Numbered from the stretch's first letter, positions 1 to 12,239 are shown. The stretch: 64,000 nucleotides of DNA from Caprella mutica (GCA_947561585.1 CANNZV010001192.1:186001-250000); one strand, 5' to 3'. Made by a program: numbers and translations. The notes: generated by a model not told the origin, from the sequence alone.

Positions 1-991
1 TAGTTTTGAAGGTTTGCCTTAGTGTGGAAGTGTTGCTGCAATTGTTACAAGAATTGTAACCATTTCTTTCCAGACTGGGAAACTTTCAGTCAGAGTATTG
101 AATAGGTGCATAAAACAAGATCTTGACAAATTGATCAACAAGAGCTTGACTCAAATCTAAAAATATAGAGACTTTCTGCAACCTTTTAAACATATTCTTA
201 CGGAAAGAAATATGCGAAAGATTATTAATGTATATTATGAATGTTATATGTGGTCACCAATTATTCTACTTTTTGATGATTAATCCAATAATATTCTAAA
301 AAAATTGTAACCTACTCTCAGATACCTTTAGTAAAAGTCAGCTAAGTGCTACTTATAGCATCTCAGACAGATATTTATCGAATATTTATAGATTTCAGTT
401 ATTATGATATTAATTCTTAATTGACCAATTTGTCTTCAAAAATATAAATCACAGATATATTCTAAGTAATCTATATTCAATGATGATAACATAAAATTTA
501 AAATGTATATTTATTTAGCTACTCATCAGTCTAGCTAATTCTTTAGCTAGACCTAAGAAAATAAAGTAATTATTTATTCTCTTCAAGATTCACATTTTTT
601 AAATATTACTTGAAAGATTGTGGAGCACATGATTTTCTCTTCTAGTACAGCATCATTTTCCAGTTATTTTTGAAACTGCTCTTAATTATGATTAGATATC
701 TACCTACATGTTTTAACAGTATCATTCTTATATTCAATTTTTACATGTGAACGTATTTATGTTATACAGTACAGTCTAGCATCTAAGCTCGCTGCTACAC
801 TATTTTACCTTTTATACTACCCATGTCTATATGGCTAACGACTATCAGATTAAATTCAAATGTAGATGTTTAGTATATAATATATATACCTATTTAATAA
901 GCATATCATTCTCCACAATATCTTTCTAATTATTATTATGATTTTGATATAGCTACCTACTTTTCTAAATGAAATATTAATGTCATTGCAG
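1..991. other. Non-coding stretch upstream of the first visible transposase exon
   Basis: AT-rich sequence with no reading frame I can support. It ends in a splice acceptor (AG at 990-991), so at least its right part is probably an intron of the P-element-like gene. A THAP zinc-finger exon is expected upstream in this family but I do not see one here; it may lie beyond the left edge or be lost. Confidence 0.5.
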
Positions 992-3900
992 AAGAAGAAG
1001 AAGAAGGAGGCAACTTCCCTGATAGCAAAGCTCCGGACAATCGAGATGACTTTATTCTTGTAACTGATTCTGATTTTAGCAAGGCCTCAAGTTGTCAAGA
1101 GGTAACTGGTTAATTATTTCAATATTTATATCAATTTATGAGCATGATATAAAAGCAAACGCAGTTATGGTGTTTGATTAAGTTACATTCTTCTATACAT
1201 ATAATATAAAATAGACAGGTAATTCTTAATTTAAAACTATTTAGATTAGTTGATAGTGAATTATGTGTTTTTCTCAGGTTACTTCAGTTAAGCCCACCTT
1301 CTCTTCATCTCCAAAGTCTTCTGCTGCTGGTGTTGGCATAATTAGGAACTCTCCTCGACGTCACTATGCTTTCACTCCATACCCAAAGACAGCTGGTTGT
1401 GTAGGCATGGATAAGACCTCACCTCGGCGTTTGAGCGTAAGCTTGGATAAGAAATCTCCTCGACGTGAGATTTTCCAGTCATCTCCTAGGTTGTCTGCCT
1501 CTGTTACAAAAGTTGTCATTGGAATTGTCTCGAAGGATATTACAAGCATTGCAAAAATTCCTAACCCGAGTATAACAACTTCAGATAAGGTGGGTTATGT
1601 TTTTGACTTTTCAATGAAATATCTTATTGTACTTGTATCTAAATTATGAATTATATATTTACATATGTAAATTGTATTAATGTACATATTATAAAAGTTA
1701 TGTATACCTAATATTGAATATGGTTATTTTCAGATTCCTATAAGATTCGAAAGAACCTCTGTCAGAAGTGTTAACAGTAAACGAAGGGCACAGAACACCA
1801 TACCTATCTCTAAGCTTAATATTCGAAAAAAATATAAAAGGTTGAATCTGGATCGCACAATCCATACCATATCTCCATATCTTGGCCCTTTTCTCTCAGA
1901 ATTTTTAGCTTTGAAATTGAAAAATAAAAAGCGTTATTCTAGTAGACAGAAAGCCATTGCAGTGAATTTACTTCTTTCATGTGGAAAAATTGGTTACAAT
2001 TTTTTAAGGCAAATGTTACCTCTTCCATGTTTGACAACAATTCGTACAGCAATAGATAAAATCCAATGTCAAACTGGAATCAATAAGTCAAACTTGAAAA
2101 TTTTAAAAATTAAACATAATTTAATAGAACCAAATGATAAACTTTGTTTCATACTTCTGGATGAAATGTCATTGAAGAAAAACATAAGCTTTGATAGCAA
2201 GAATGGTTCAAATATTGGTTATGAAGATGATGGGCACGAGCGTTCCAGTAAACCAGCCACCTTATCCCTGTGCATCATGGCGGTAGGAGTAGCTAAAAAA
2301 TGGAAGGTTCCATTCGGATATATATTGGCAAATAATAGTGCACCTTACTCAAAGATCATTGAAATTATTAAGAAAGCTATATCTGCACTTGAAGAAGAAC
2401 AATTTATTGTTCTTGGGATTACAGCAGATCAGGGTCCTAATTTAAAGAGGGCTTTCAGGAAGATGGGTTGTACTTCTGATAATCCTGAGATAATTATAGA
2501 CCATAATTCCTATCATGTATATAAAGATCCTCCTCACTTATTGAAAAATACCAGGAACTATCTGTATAGGGAACCTGTTTATGTCCCAGGGTTTTCTTCT
2601 CCAGCAGAATGGTCTCATCTCGTTACATTGCAAAAGGAAGACACTCCTGGCAGTTTTAACTTTGTGCCAAAATTAAGTAAAAAACACTTGTTCAACCTGA
2701 AGTTTCAAAATAAGATTGTGACGGCAGTCCAGTTTTTCTTCATATCGTATCATGTCATTTCATTTATTCATATATTTAACTGTACCGCACATCTGACAAC
2801 TCAATATTTACCTCTAAAACTCACTTCAAATACTCGTCAATCCTAATATTGTCAGTTTAACTCCAGCCACCTGCATAGACAGTAATAAAACTATAGTGAC
2901 TCTACAATATCCAAATTTCCCTAGCCAATCTAATTGTTTTATATAGAAACTTGGAAGCCCCATATCGAGTGAGTGAAGTTTCCGTTCTATATTATTCAAT
3001 CTGTGTTACGTATTGTTTGTTAGTTAGTTTAGTATTTATATTTTAGTGTTAGGTATCAATATCTTGTACATGATCGGTATTTCGGGAAAGGCCCCCGTGA
3101 CTGATATAACTCCATATCATATTTTCTAAATTAGTAATCTTTTTACTATAAAATGGAAATCTCTATTAGTCAAGGTGTAGTATAGTAACAATTCTGAATG
3201 CTTCGGTATATTATTAAAAATGTTTAAAACTATGCAGCCATATTTTTCTTAGATAAATTTCTTGTCTAAGGTAGTTTTTATGGCAAAAGTTAAAACTTTA
3301 TAGATGTTCATATCAGTAGCTAGGTGTGTACTATTCTAGTGTTATTATACCCTACCATTATAGTTTACTAACGCCGCAATTAACTTAAGTTTAACTTCGC
3401 GTGATAGTGCCATACTCACGATATGTCTCTTATTTAGATAGTTTAGTGTCAATCTACTATAAATATTCTTCATCTTTCTTCGCATCTTTCTGTGTAACCC
3501 GTAATATCACACTACTGATATTGGCATCTATTTATTCGTGAACCCATTCATCAAGAGCCACTTTCCTGCCCTGCTTCTTCAATTAAGTCCCTTGTTCTTT
3601 ATATACGTGCTTTCCATTTTGTTCATCGTAATTATGTAACTATAATTTTTGTAACTAATGTAGGTATTTTTGTCTCTTTGCAGTCACGTCTATCAGTGAG
3701 GAATAAAACTTTCAACAGTTTCACATGGTTCTATTCAGTCCTAAAATAGTTCCGTGACAAAGATGAAGGTTAAATTGGCAGCACAGGTACTGTCAAATTC
3801 TTGTGCATCTTCTTTGAACTACTTTGTATCTAAAAATAAGATGCCTTCAACAGTGTTAGCAACTAGTGAATTTTGCAATAAATTCAATGATCTTTTCGAT

Positions 3901-5010
3901 ATTTTAAACTCAACTAATTTCAAATCCCCAGTTCCACTAAGGAGATCTCTGAAGTTGTCGTCCAAAGGTTATAGTTTACTTAAAGAGTATCCTAGTTTCC
4001 TTAAAGACCTAAAGACTTTAAATCCTAAGAGACCACAAGTTAAGTTCATAGATGGATGGATACAGTCTATAACTGTTGTATTGGAACTTGTTTCTAAGTT
4101 AAAAACATTTGGTCTTCAACACTTGTGTACTAGAAATTTGTGCCAAGATCCCTTAGAGAACTTTTTTGGTCGAATTAGATTGAAGCAAAAATTTCCTGAT
4201 AACAAACAATTCATGGTGTATTATGCAAATACTTCAAGTTCCACTTTGCTTCGTGCACCTAAAAGTGTAAATTGTGAGGTAGATGATGATGAGGAAGCAG
4301 TTGACATGTCAACCACTTTGCTGAATCAGGTAATTTACACCTTTTTAATGAATTATTTAAATATACTATTAATACTATATTATTTATTTTATGAATACTG
4401 AATTTATTAGAGTGAAAGTTTATAAATTTTATTGTTTCAGGTTCAGTTCATCGATGAAACTGAAAGAGACACCATGTGTGAAGATGAAGTGGATGAGGAG
4501 CTAGTATTAAAGTTTCAAGGTTCAGTAACTGTTGGAACTTTATTCGAAAATGAAGACCATAGCAATGCTGCAGCCTATTGGTCTTGAGTTGTGGCAAGGA
4601 AAATGAATAGGTTACATTATAAGAAGTTCAAAACTATTCTCAATGAATGTAAGACATGTTCTAATATCTTGGAACCACAAAATTATGATACGTTTACTAA
4701 CTTTAAAGAATACAGTTTTGAAAATTCACTATTATATCCGAGTAAAACTTTCATTGACAACATTATTGTTTTAGAAAGGATCATTTTGTACTTTCTGCAT
4801 AATTTTAGTACAAAATTCGGATTTGTTTCTTGTTTAAGGAAATTTGTTGTAAAACATTTAGGTCCTGGATTGTTTTGTTGTAAGGAACTAGAAACTGTTT
4901 TTGTAAATTTTGTAATTAAATCTAGATGCTTCCATGCAGAAAAAAGATTAAACCAAAAAATGCAACAACAAGAATATAGGGAAAAAGTTAGGAAGATGAG
5001 CCATAAATAG
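992..5010 (+). pseudogene. P-element/THAP9-like transposase, multi-exon, broken
   Basis: Cut-and-paste DNA transposase of the P superfamily, which acts in the nucleus. Exons inferred from GT/AG sites with consistent phase: 992-1101 (Glu-rich start), 1278-1589 (Ser/Pro-rich with repeated SPRR words), 1734 onward, 3759-4329, and 4441-5010 ending in TAG. The 1734 exon carries the RNase H-like core: an LLDEMSLK aspartate at 2160-2162, an ADQGPN aspartate at 2427-2429 and a DPPHLLKNTRNYL motif at 2526. The QDPLENFFGRIR motif, with its glutamate at 4156-4158, is a hallmark of P/THAP9 proteins. Two lesions are visible: about 1 kb inserted after 2722 with a GTGAC duplication, and an in-frame TGA at 4585-4587 just before the VARK segment. 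The frame is otherwise open, so decay looks recent. The N-terminal THAP domain is not in the window. Family assignment is firm; exon borders are inferred from splice signals only. Confidence 0.85.
2723..3753. mobile_element. 1,031-bp insertion inside the transposase exon, possible solo LTR
   Basis: The host frame runs into GTGAC at 2718-2722 and resumes exactly in frame after a second GTGAC at 3754-3758, so removing one copy plus the insert restores continuity between the residues on either side. This is the signature of a transposition event with a 5-bp target duplication. The insert has no good terminal inverted repeat, although CAGTCC occurs close to both ends. It has no ORF, and it contains TATAAA-like words (near 3149 and 3460) and an AATAAA near 3704. 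Those features and the 5-bp duplication would suit a solo LTR of a gypsy or BEL/Pao element, but the usual TG...CA ends are missing, so the class is open. Confidence 0.65.
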
Positions 5011-5510
5011 ATTCATTCTAATATGGAAAAGAAATGTAACTCCACCACAATGGGCATTATTCATTTATACAAAATTCATGAATTGATTCTTTTTAATGTG
5101 AACTTTTTAGATTTTAAATGAATATATATACCTATTATAAATATTCCTAACTACAAAGTTGTAACACTGCCTACCTATGTTGAAAAGATTTTATTTTTTC
5201 CTGCACATTATCTTAATGTAGGTATTTGATAAGATATTCAAGCGATCAAGAATCCTGACTTTAAAATTGATATCTATTCCAATCCTAATTGGATTACTTA
5301 TTCTAATGTTATTAATCTTTCATTTCATTATTTCATTTATATTATAAAATCTATTGTAATTCAAATTAATTGTCAAAATAAAGGATTTCCAATAATATTT
5401 ATTCATTTATTTTAAAATTTAGCTAACGGTGGTGTATGTTTTAAATTGGTTATCTTATTATCCTTTTAGCCTTCTTCAACTGAGTTTATTTAGAAAATTG
5501 GCCATAAAAC
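5011..5510. other. 3' flank of the transposase gene, no gene seen
   Basis: AT-rich. An AATAAA-type word near 5380 could be the polyadenylation signal of the transposase gene. Nothing else is recognised, and no element terminus matching the unseen left end can be tested. Confidence 0.4.
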
Positions 5511-5731
5511 GGGTTCACACGATCAATATTATTGAAAATTTTACTAATTTTGTCAATATATTGATCATCTGAACGGGGGACTGATGATAATATTGATGCG
5601 ATCAAAAATGCTCAGAAATTTCCTCAATACCTGAGCATTCATGGATTGATATATTGATCGTTTAGACCTCTTACTTTGGGAGTCGGAGCAACTACCTACT
5701 AATGGAAATATATTATTGATCGTGCGAACTC
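5511..5731. mobile_element. Small inverted-repeat element (MITE-like), about 221 bp
   Basis: The left end (5511-5534) reads GGGTTCACACGATCAATA and the right end, read on the minus strand from 5731, reads GAGTTCGCACGATCAATA, so about 16 of 18 positions match. Further copies of the CGATCAATAT / ATATTGATCG word lie inside (around 5554-5577 and 5645-5665) and just outside (around 5740). No ORF and no clear target duplication. It could be a MITE or a local cluster of palindromic words. Confidence 0.5.
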
Positions 5732-7411
5732 GATATTGTCAATACATTGATCTGTGATCGCTGCTATACATATAGGTTACGATACGTTCGAGGTTTTTCG
5801 TAGCATTGTTCTTTAACTCTACCTAAGTAGGTATAGCTTAATGTAATTTCACAGAAGTAGAATATCGAGGTAGGTAGCAGGTACCTACCTAGGTTAATAC
5901 TGGATTGGTCTACCTAGTTATGCCTATTCTTCGTTAAAAGGGGGTAGATTATAATTAGATTACTAAATTGAACGTCATATGCGATCTTGTAGACTTAATT
6001 AATCATAAACTAATTAATTATCTAATTCCTAATCAGTAGAGAATATTTATATTTCTAGCGTCTTCACACGTTATGACTAGAGATTATCCCTCTGTGAATA
6101 TGGCATCGTGCGTTTGTTATTGTTTGCTGTGACGTATGCAACTGATCGCATAGATCGTTTCTGATTGGTTGATATTATTCTTGTATGTGCCCTATCAAGT
6201 TGAGCGTCTATCTTATATTGTCTTTGCTATAGCTGTGAATGCTCATTACACATAATTATTTAGGTTCGCCAAAGCAGTTATGCGGACACAAGTAATGTGT
6301 TTGCATCACTACAGTAGCATTTTTGTATAAACACCTAGGCAACTATCACATATCTTGAAGATCCCAAAGACCTAGGTAAATGTAAACTTTATAAATTAGT
6401 GGTAAATTTTACCAAAGATACCTTCCTAGAACTTATATTTTTGGTGTCTTTGGCATGAATATCATACTTTAAAAAAATAATTGGTTTTGGACTTGGTACT
6501 GGTATCAGTTACCAATAATGGTATTTACCAATAATGGTAAATTTCCATTGTGTCAATTATTTTATTTAAGATTGAAAAGAGAGCTGAACTTACCTAATAC
6601 TTCATATTGAATAGCATCATGTACTCTTCATCATCCAAACACATGTTATAGTTTGAACTGAATATCCTTGATTGTTTGATACAATTACATTTTCTCAAAC
6701 TTTTTCTCAAGCTATATTCCTGAAAAGAAAAACTTTAGTTTTGACATATATAAAAGAAAAATTCAACAACATATATAAAAAATAGTCTAGTTAGTAACAA
6801 TATCCAGAGGAAGCAATACAGATTATCATAAACAAACTCACAATTTGAGTTAGCTATGTATATTTTTTTAATAATGATCACACTCAGTATAAATGTTAAA
6901 ATTAACACAAGAACATATGTAGATAACTGATAGAACACCAGTTATCTAAATAAATAGGAGTGATATTAGCCACTTCCATACTATGCAATAAAAATTAAAT
7001 TTCTATTTAATGTCCTAAACATTATTGAGTTTTAGCATGACAATATGGGGAAAAAATGCTTTAAATTCAAATATCTATCAAAGTTTCTTAGATTATCTGA
7101 CCATTTGAGATACTCATATCTCATTGGTCAAAGGACTCAAGACAATGACACTGGTGAGTGAGCAAGGATTTTGACTCTGAATAATATAGTATATAATAAC
7201 CACCCAGCATCATCTTTGTAAGTATGGCCACCATGATCAAATAACAGAACCATCTCTGAACTATGATTTAAACACTATTTTTATACTCAATGCATTACTT
7301 CAAGTTGTAATAGGAGCAAGCACTTATAATTTTACACATGTTGCTAATAGAAGAATAGATGAGATAATTAAATAGGGGTGTAACATGTGTGAAAAAATAG
7401 TGTCGTGTGTA
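5732..7411. other. Intergenic, no gene seen
   Basis: AT-rich with several TAGGTAGGT-type words (5870-5920). The short frames here have no protein-like composition. No repeat or RNA gene recognised. Confidence 0.4.
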
Positions 7412-7992
7412 CCTTGCGTCCAAAAAAAACCTCTTGCGGCAAAAAAAAGTCTTTTGCGGCAAAAAAATGTCTCAATTGCGGAAAAAAAAAGTCTCTTGCG
7501 GCAAAAAAAAGTATCTTGCGGCAAAAAAAGTCTCTTGCGGCAAAAAAAGTCTCTTGCGGCAAAAAAAAAGTATCTTGCGGCAAAAAAAATCTCTCGCGTC
7601 AAAAAAAAATTCTTGCGTCAAAAAATAACTCTTGCGTCAAAAAAAGTGACCTCCTGTTTCAAAAAAGTGACCTCCTGTGTCAAAAAAGTGACCTCCTGCG
7701 TCAAAAAAAGTTACCTCCTGCATCAAAATAAGTGACCTCCGTCAAAAAAAAGTGACCTCCGTCAAATAAAAGTGACTTCCGTCAAAGAAAAATGACCTCC
7801 GTCAAAGAAAAGTGACCTCCATCAAAGAAAAGTGACCTCCGTCAAAGAAAAGTGACCTCTGTCAAAGAAAAGTGACCTCTGTCAAAGAAAAGTGACCTCC
7901 GTCAATGAAAATTGACCTCCGTCAAAGAAAAGTGATCTCCGTCAAAGAAAAGTGACCTCCGTCAGAGAGAAGTGACCTCCGTCAAAGAAAGG
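7412..7992. repeat. Tandem array of about 20-bp units changing along its length
   Basis: The left part (about 7412-7610) repeats CTCTTGCGGCAAAAAAAGT-like units, the middle (about 7610-7740) units like CCTGTGTCAAAAAAGTGA, and the right part (7741-7980) is twelve consecutive 20-bp units close to GTCAAAGAAAAGTGACCTCC plus a partial unit. All share an A-run followed by GTGAC or GTCTC and a C-rich step, so the three zones appear to be one array that drifted. Lys-rich or Phe-rich frames across it are by-products of the repeat. Confidence 0.9.
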
Positions 7993-8096
7993 TTTCTAAC
8001 GAAAGTAACCTAATTTTACTGCTCCATTTATCTAAATTTTAAAACTATGTTGTCTCTTTAAATGTAGCTAATGCTAAAATTTAAAGATTTAAAGAT

Positions 8097-8690
8097 TCTG
8101 AGACAGGTCACTTTTGGACCATTTCTTGAAATTTTAAATTTCAGGCCATATTAACATGGGAACATAGGAATTAAATCAAAACGTTAATCCAATTAGACAA
8201 TAGACATATCTGAGTTTCGACCTTTACAAATGTAAGGCTGAGGGTCAATTAATTGGCTTTAACTGGCATACTTTGTATAGAGAGATCTCTTTTAATGATC
8301 AAAGTAAAATTAAGGTAAATAGCTATAGCTTGTATAGGTAGGAATGAATTCAAAAATATTCAAGAAAATTCAATATACCTAGTCGAGACTCGAACGAATA
8401 TCTATCTCTCTGACTCCTTTAATGCCCAGACCGTATTTAATGGTAAATTCCACCAACTTCTCAGTGGAATTTTCCCCTTCAAAAATAATATTTTAGTAAA
8501 GTCTGTGGATTTTAGCTAGGTATTTATTCCTATGTTACAATTAATTTTCATATTTTTGGTGGCTAAATAAAAAAAAATGTTGGTGGCTCATTCAAATATC
8601 ACGAAATAGGTAGGTATGTATGTTGGTGATTTTTTTTTAGTTTTTTGGAAAATTAAGTGGAATTCTGTAAACCAAATACAGACTGGTTGT
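8097..8690 (+). repeat. Dispersed repeat A+B, copy 1
   Basis: Module A (about 8097-8275) holds an AACATAGGAATTAA-like word and ends in CAATTAATTGGCTTTAACT. Module B (about 8445-8690) holds AAAATAATATT, GTGGATTTTAGCTA, TATTTATTCCTAT and ends in a GTGGAATT...ACCAAATACAGA block. The same modules in the same order recur near 30636-31215, and B alone near 33595-33790. It is probably a non-autonomous element; no coding potential and no clear termini. Confidence 0.6.
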
Positions 8691-9269
8691 GGATTCAGGT
8701 ACCATCAGTCATAAGACATAAATTTGAAACAACAAATATCAAATTCACTACATATAGCCTATAGGTATCATAAATCATCATTCAATCTACCTATCTAATA
8801 GAACGTACGATGGGTTTAGATGGTACCTTTTAGATACGTATCAATATAGGCTAGAGCTACTGGCGTCTGACGACTTAGTCCACAGTGCACACTTTGAAAC
8901 ATGGCTAAGGTATGTATCAGAGTGTGTGGACGTCAGACGAGTGAACCATTTAAAATAGAAGCCAACTAATTTGCTTTAACTGACATCGGTACTACTCTAT
9001 AACTTGAGTCGACTGTGGGTAAAAGAGCTACATAGATATGTAGCAGCGCCACTAGCTGTAACCTATGGAACTCTTTAAGTAACAGTGGGAGTAACAGGGA
9101 AGCCTATGTGCTACTTAGATTACAAGTTACAGTGCATTTCCTGATATGTGCTAGAACATTATACATAGCTAGCCCATAGGTAGGTGAAAAAGATAACTGG
9201 TGTCATGAGTAGGCACCTTGGAAGCGTAGGTAGTGAATTTCAACCAGGGCGATAAACCCAAAAAAGTAC
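8691..9269. other. Non-coding, no gene seen
   Basis: A weak hairpin pairs GTCTGACG near 8870 with CGTCAGAC near 8930. Nothing else supported. Confidence 0.35.
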
Positions 9270-9307
9270 AAATTAGCTAGGTTATATTATATAGCCTAGC
9301 TAATTTT
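9270..9307. repeat. Short hairpin, 12-bp perfect arms
   Basis: AAATTAGCTAGG is followed after a short AT spacer by its reverse complement CCTAGCTAATTT. No terminator or RNA gene context is evident. Confidence 0.55.
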
Positions 9308-11778
9308 TTTCGATAGGATACATTAACCACTGAACTCTTAAATATTATACACATGATAGAAACACAATTTCACTCTCCCTAATAAATTATTAACTTAAAA
9401 CATTAAATCACCACAGAACCTTATTTTAAACTAGAAACTATTCTAAAAACGGCAAGTTCAATGGTTCTCAATAATAAAAATCCGATATTTTTCTTTAGAA
9501 CGTATAGCTTTTTATACAAAATTGTTCTATATATTTCGTTTTGCAACCCTGTTTTTAATAATTTCTGCATGGAAATGATTTTATCTTTAAATTATTATAA
9601 AGAATTACCGATTTTTTCAATAATGATTTCATGTTATTAGGTATTCTTGTATTCCAATATACCTATTTAAATGGCGTGGATGAAGAACAATACATGATTA
9701 ATGTTATAATAATATTAGTATATAATTTTAACTGGTTAGTTATTGCAATTATTTCACTTATAATATTGAATCGTTGTTAGATGATCCAAATTAATTTTCC
9801 ATACTAACTATATATGTATACCTATGCAGTTTGCACTATATACAATATACATATTGGAGTAAACTTATTAAACTAAGGCCAATGTCAGCTTGTTTATAAG
9901 AATGTCATTATATATTCCATATATGATATATTTAATATATTCTCACAGGCCAAAAGATTTAATTCAACAAATAATAACCAATATCAGGGTAAATAATTAC
10001 CTAATATCTTATAAATAGAAAACATGATATGCAATGGTAGTTTAGTATGCTTATAATTTATCTTTATAAATCATTTTATCTATAATCAAGCATCAGCACT
10101 TTGATATTTATGGAGATTATTTAAGAATGTCTCCTGTAACTACGATTATCAGTCACATGTACGCATGGAAGTACTATTAGAACCTACATGATCGATGTGT
10201 GAGTCTGATGAGAGCTGTGTCAGTTCATTCAGTGAGAAGATACAGAAAAACTGTATTCTGATAAAGCCTGATATCAACATTGTCAGCTTTCATTATTGCT
10301 TTGATCTTCTATAAGTGTTACTTTAAAATATTTTAATGGTTCACTCTGAAAAATGAGAAATAAAAAAGTGCATAAAAGTTAATCAATGACATCCGTGTTT
10401 AAATAAATATTATGTAACATAAAATTTATTTATAAAACTGAATGAGCCAAACAATAGCTGAGTAGTGAGTAATATATGTCAGATAATAATACCTGACCAA
10501 GAACAATATTAAGGCTACCCACCAATTAATTAAATAAAGCTATTATTATTATTAGCTAAACTATCGATAAAGAAGTTGTATTTTTGTGCAAATTAATTAT
10601 GATTCATGAGCAATATGGTGCTTCAATCTCTGGAGATTTTAGCCAATATTATCGACTATAAACTCTGATGATTTTCTATACTCTGTTCTCCAGAGTTTTC
10701 GGCTGATAATAACGCGTCAAACCTCTGCAGATTATCTCGTCCTTATACTGCCGTGGTATAAGGCGGTAAACATTTGTAGAAAGCAGAGATTATCTGCTGA
10801 GCGCTGCTTAGAAATGCTGAGACTGCCGTAAACTACAGTAAAACATCCGCTATACTGCACCGAATTTTAACTGGGGAAGGCAACAAAACATAAATCATAA
10901 ACTCCTAACGCAAATGGAGATCTCCAAAAATCATTACAACATAAATTCAAAATCGTATCGAAAATTTGTAGTAGCACAACAGTTACAGTTTGAAGATTGA
11001 TGTAAAATAAAGAAATTTGGATCTACGTTCTTTATTATAACAAGAAATAGGATATTTCTCACACGTATAATCAATAAATCATGTCAAATAAGGCACTTTT
11101 TCTATTGTTAAAGATGTAACTAAACAAAATATTCATTACTTGGATAATGAAAAGCCAATGATTATTACATAGCCATTCATAAAAACTTACGGTTTAGGGT
11201 TGCACAACCAATTAATGCAAGTGATATTGACCTGTGCTAGTTGGTAACATGTTGGCGGTTAAAGTTCTAGACTCTAAAGAACACACTCAAAAATTTCTTT
11301 TTTTTGAAATATGTTTGCGAATATATCGTGAAAAGAATGCGTTTTTGTTTCAGTTACGACGATGAATCATTGGAAATATATTTATATATGAAAAATAAAA
11401 TAAAATTTTCCTCTTCCATTTGCAATATATTTTATTCACTTATTTCTGATTTTTTTTAATATGTTTAACTATTCATAACTGTAAAATGATTTTTTGACAC
11501 CCTCAGTATCAAGAATTTGATATTTGACTCTAAAACGTTCCTATTTGAAATTTCGTATAGGCTTGGATTATTGTTTAGTTAACTTAATTTTATAGCAAAA
11601 ATTTGTAAATATAATTGTATAAATGCCTATATGTTATCCGTATTTCTCATGTAAGTAATCTTTTTATTTTAATTTTTTTTCCAATAAAGAATCTAATTTA
11701 ATTCGCATCTGGCAATTGAGAGTTTACCCTATTGAAATTTTAACATGTGATATTTCTTGTAATTTTTTTTTTTTACAG
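9308..11778. other. Long non-coding stretch
   Basis: AT-rich with no supported ORF. Around 10620-10870 the composition becomes less AT-rich and holds small inverted words (GCAGAGATTATCTGC near 10782, and a TTATACTGCCGTGGTATAAG block near 10743), perhaps a decayed short element. The rest shows nothing recognisable. Confidence 0.35.
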
Positions 11779-12239
11779 AAATGATTGGGGAAAGTAAAGA
11801 TAAAGAACCAGAAATTATTTTAGTAAAGATAACGGACCAGAAATTAAGTTAGTGAAGATAACGGACCAAAAATTGAGCTATTAAAGATAAAGGACCAGAA
11901 ATATGGTAATTGAAAAATTTGACGAAAAACAACCTAGTTTCCATTAATTTCAATATAAATTTCCTATTGTTTCTTTTCGCAGTAATATGATCGATTCATT
12001 TTAAGGTTGTGAAAAACAAGTAATTAGAAAATAGAAAAAAATAATCTGCTCAAATCCTTTAATATCGTATCTATGATTCTAAAAATATTAGTCTAATTTC
12101 AATTATAGTTTCAATAATAAGAATTTTACCAAGGAAAGATAATGGACCAGAAATGAAGCTAGTAAAGATAACAGATGAAAATTTAATCAAGTAAAGATAA
12201 CGGACCCTGGTCCGTTATCTTTACTTCCTCCAAATGATT
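11779..12239. mobile_element. Complete non-autonomous DNA transposon with 8-bp target duplication
   Basis: AAATGATT at 11779-11786 is repeated exactly at 12232-12239. Between them lies a 445-bp element (11787-12231). Its ends are GGGGAAAGTAAAGATAA on the left and, read inward from the right, GGAGGAAGTAAAGATAA, which match at 15 of 17 positions and continue into a shared ACCAG. The end motif AGTAAAGATAACGGACCAG recurs about four times inside the left end and three times inside the right end as direct copies. There is no ORF. An 8-bp duplication fits hAT, P, Merlin or Mutator-type transposases; ends starting with GG argue against typical hAT (CAG) and Drosophila P (CA) termini. Superfamily unassigned. 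Confidence 0.85.
12189..12226. repeat. Perfect 38-nt palindrome at the right end of the 445-bp transposon
   Basis: AAGTAAAGATAACGGACC, then CT, then its exact reverse complement GGTCCGTTATCTTTACTT. The arms are 18 bp. It is formed by a direct copy of the end motif abutting the terminal inverted copy. Confidence 0.95.

Noticed and set aside
2718..3758. Intron explanation for the gap in the P-type transposase
   Set aside because: A GT donor at 2718 exists, but no AG acceptor restores the frame to the downstream exon, while an exact 5-bp duplication does.
7324..7735. Several overlapping Lys-rich and Phe-rich frames on both strands
   Set aside because: They are produced by the tandem array, overlap each other in several frames and have no independent coding signal.
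7741..7980. CRISPR-like array
   Set aside because: Units are contiguous 20-mers with no spacers, and the DNA is eukaryotic.
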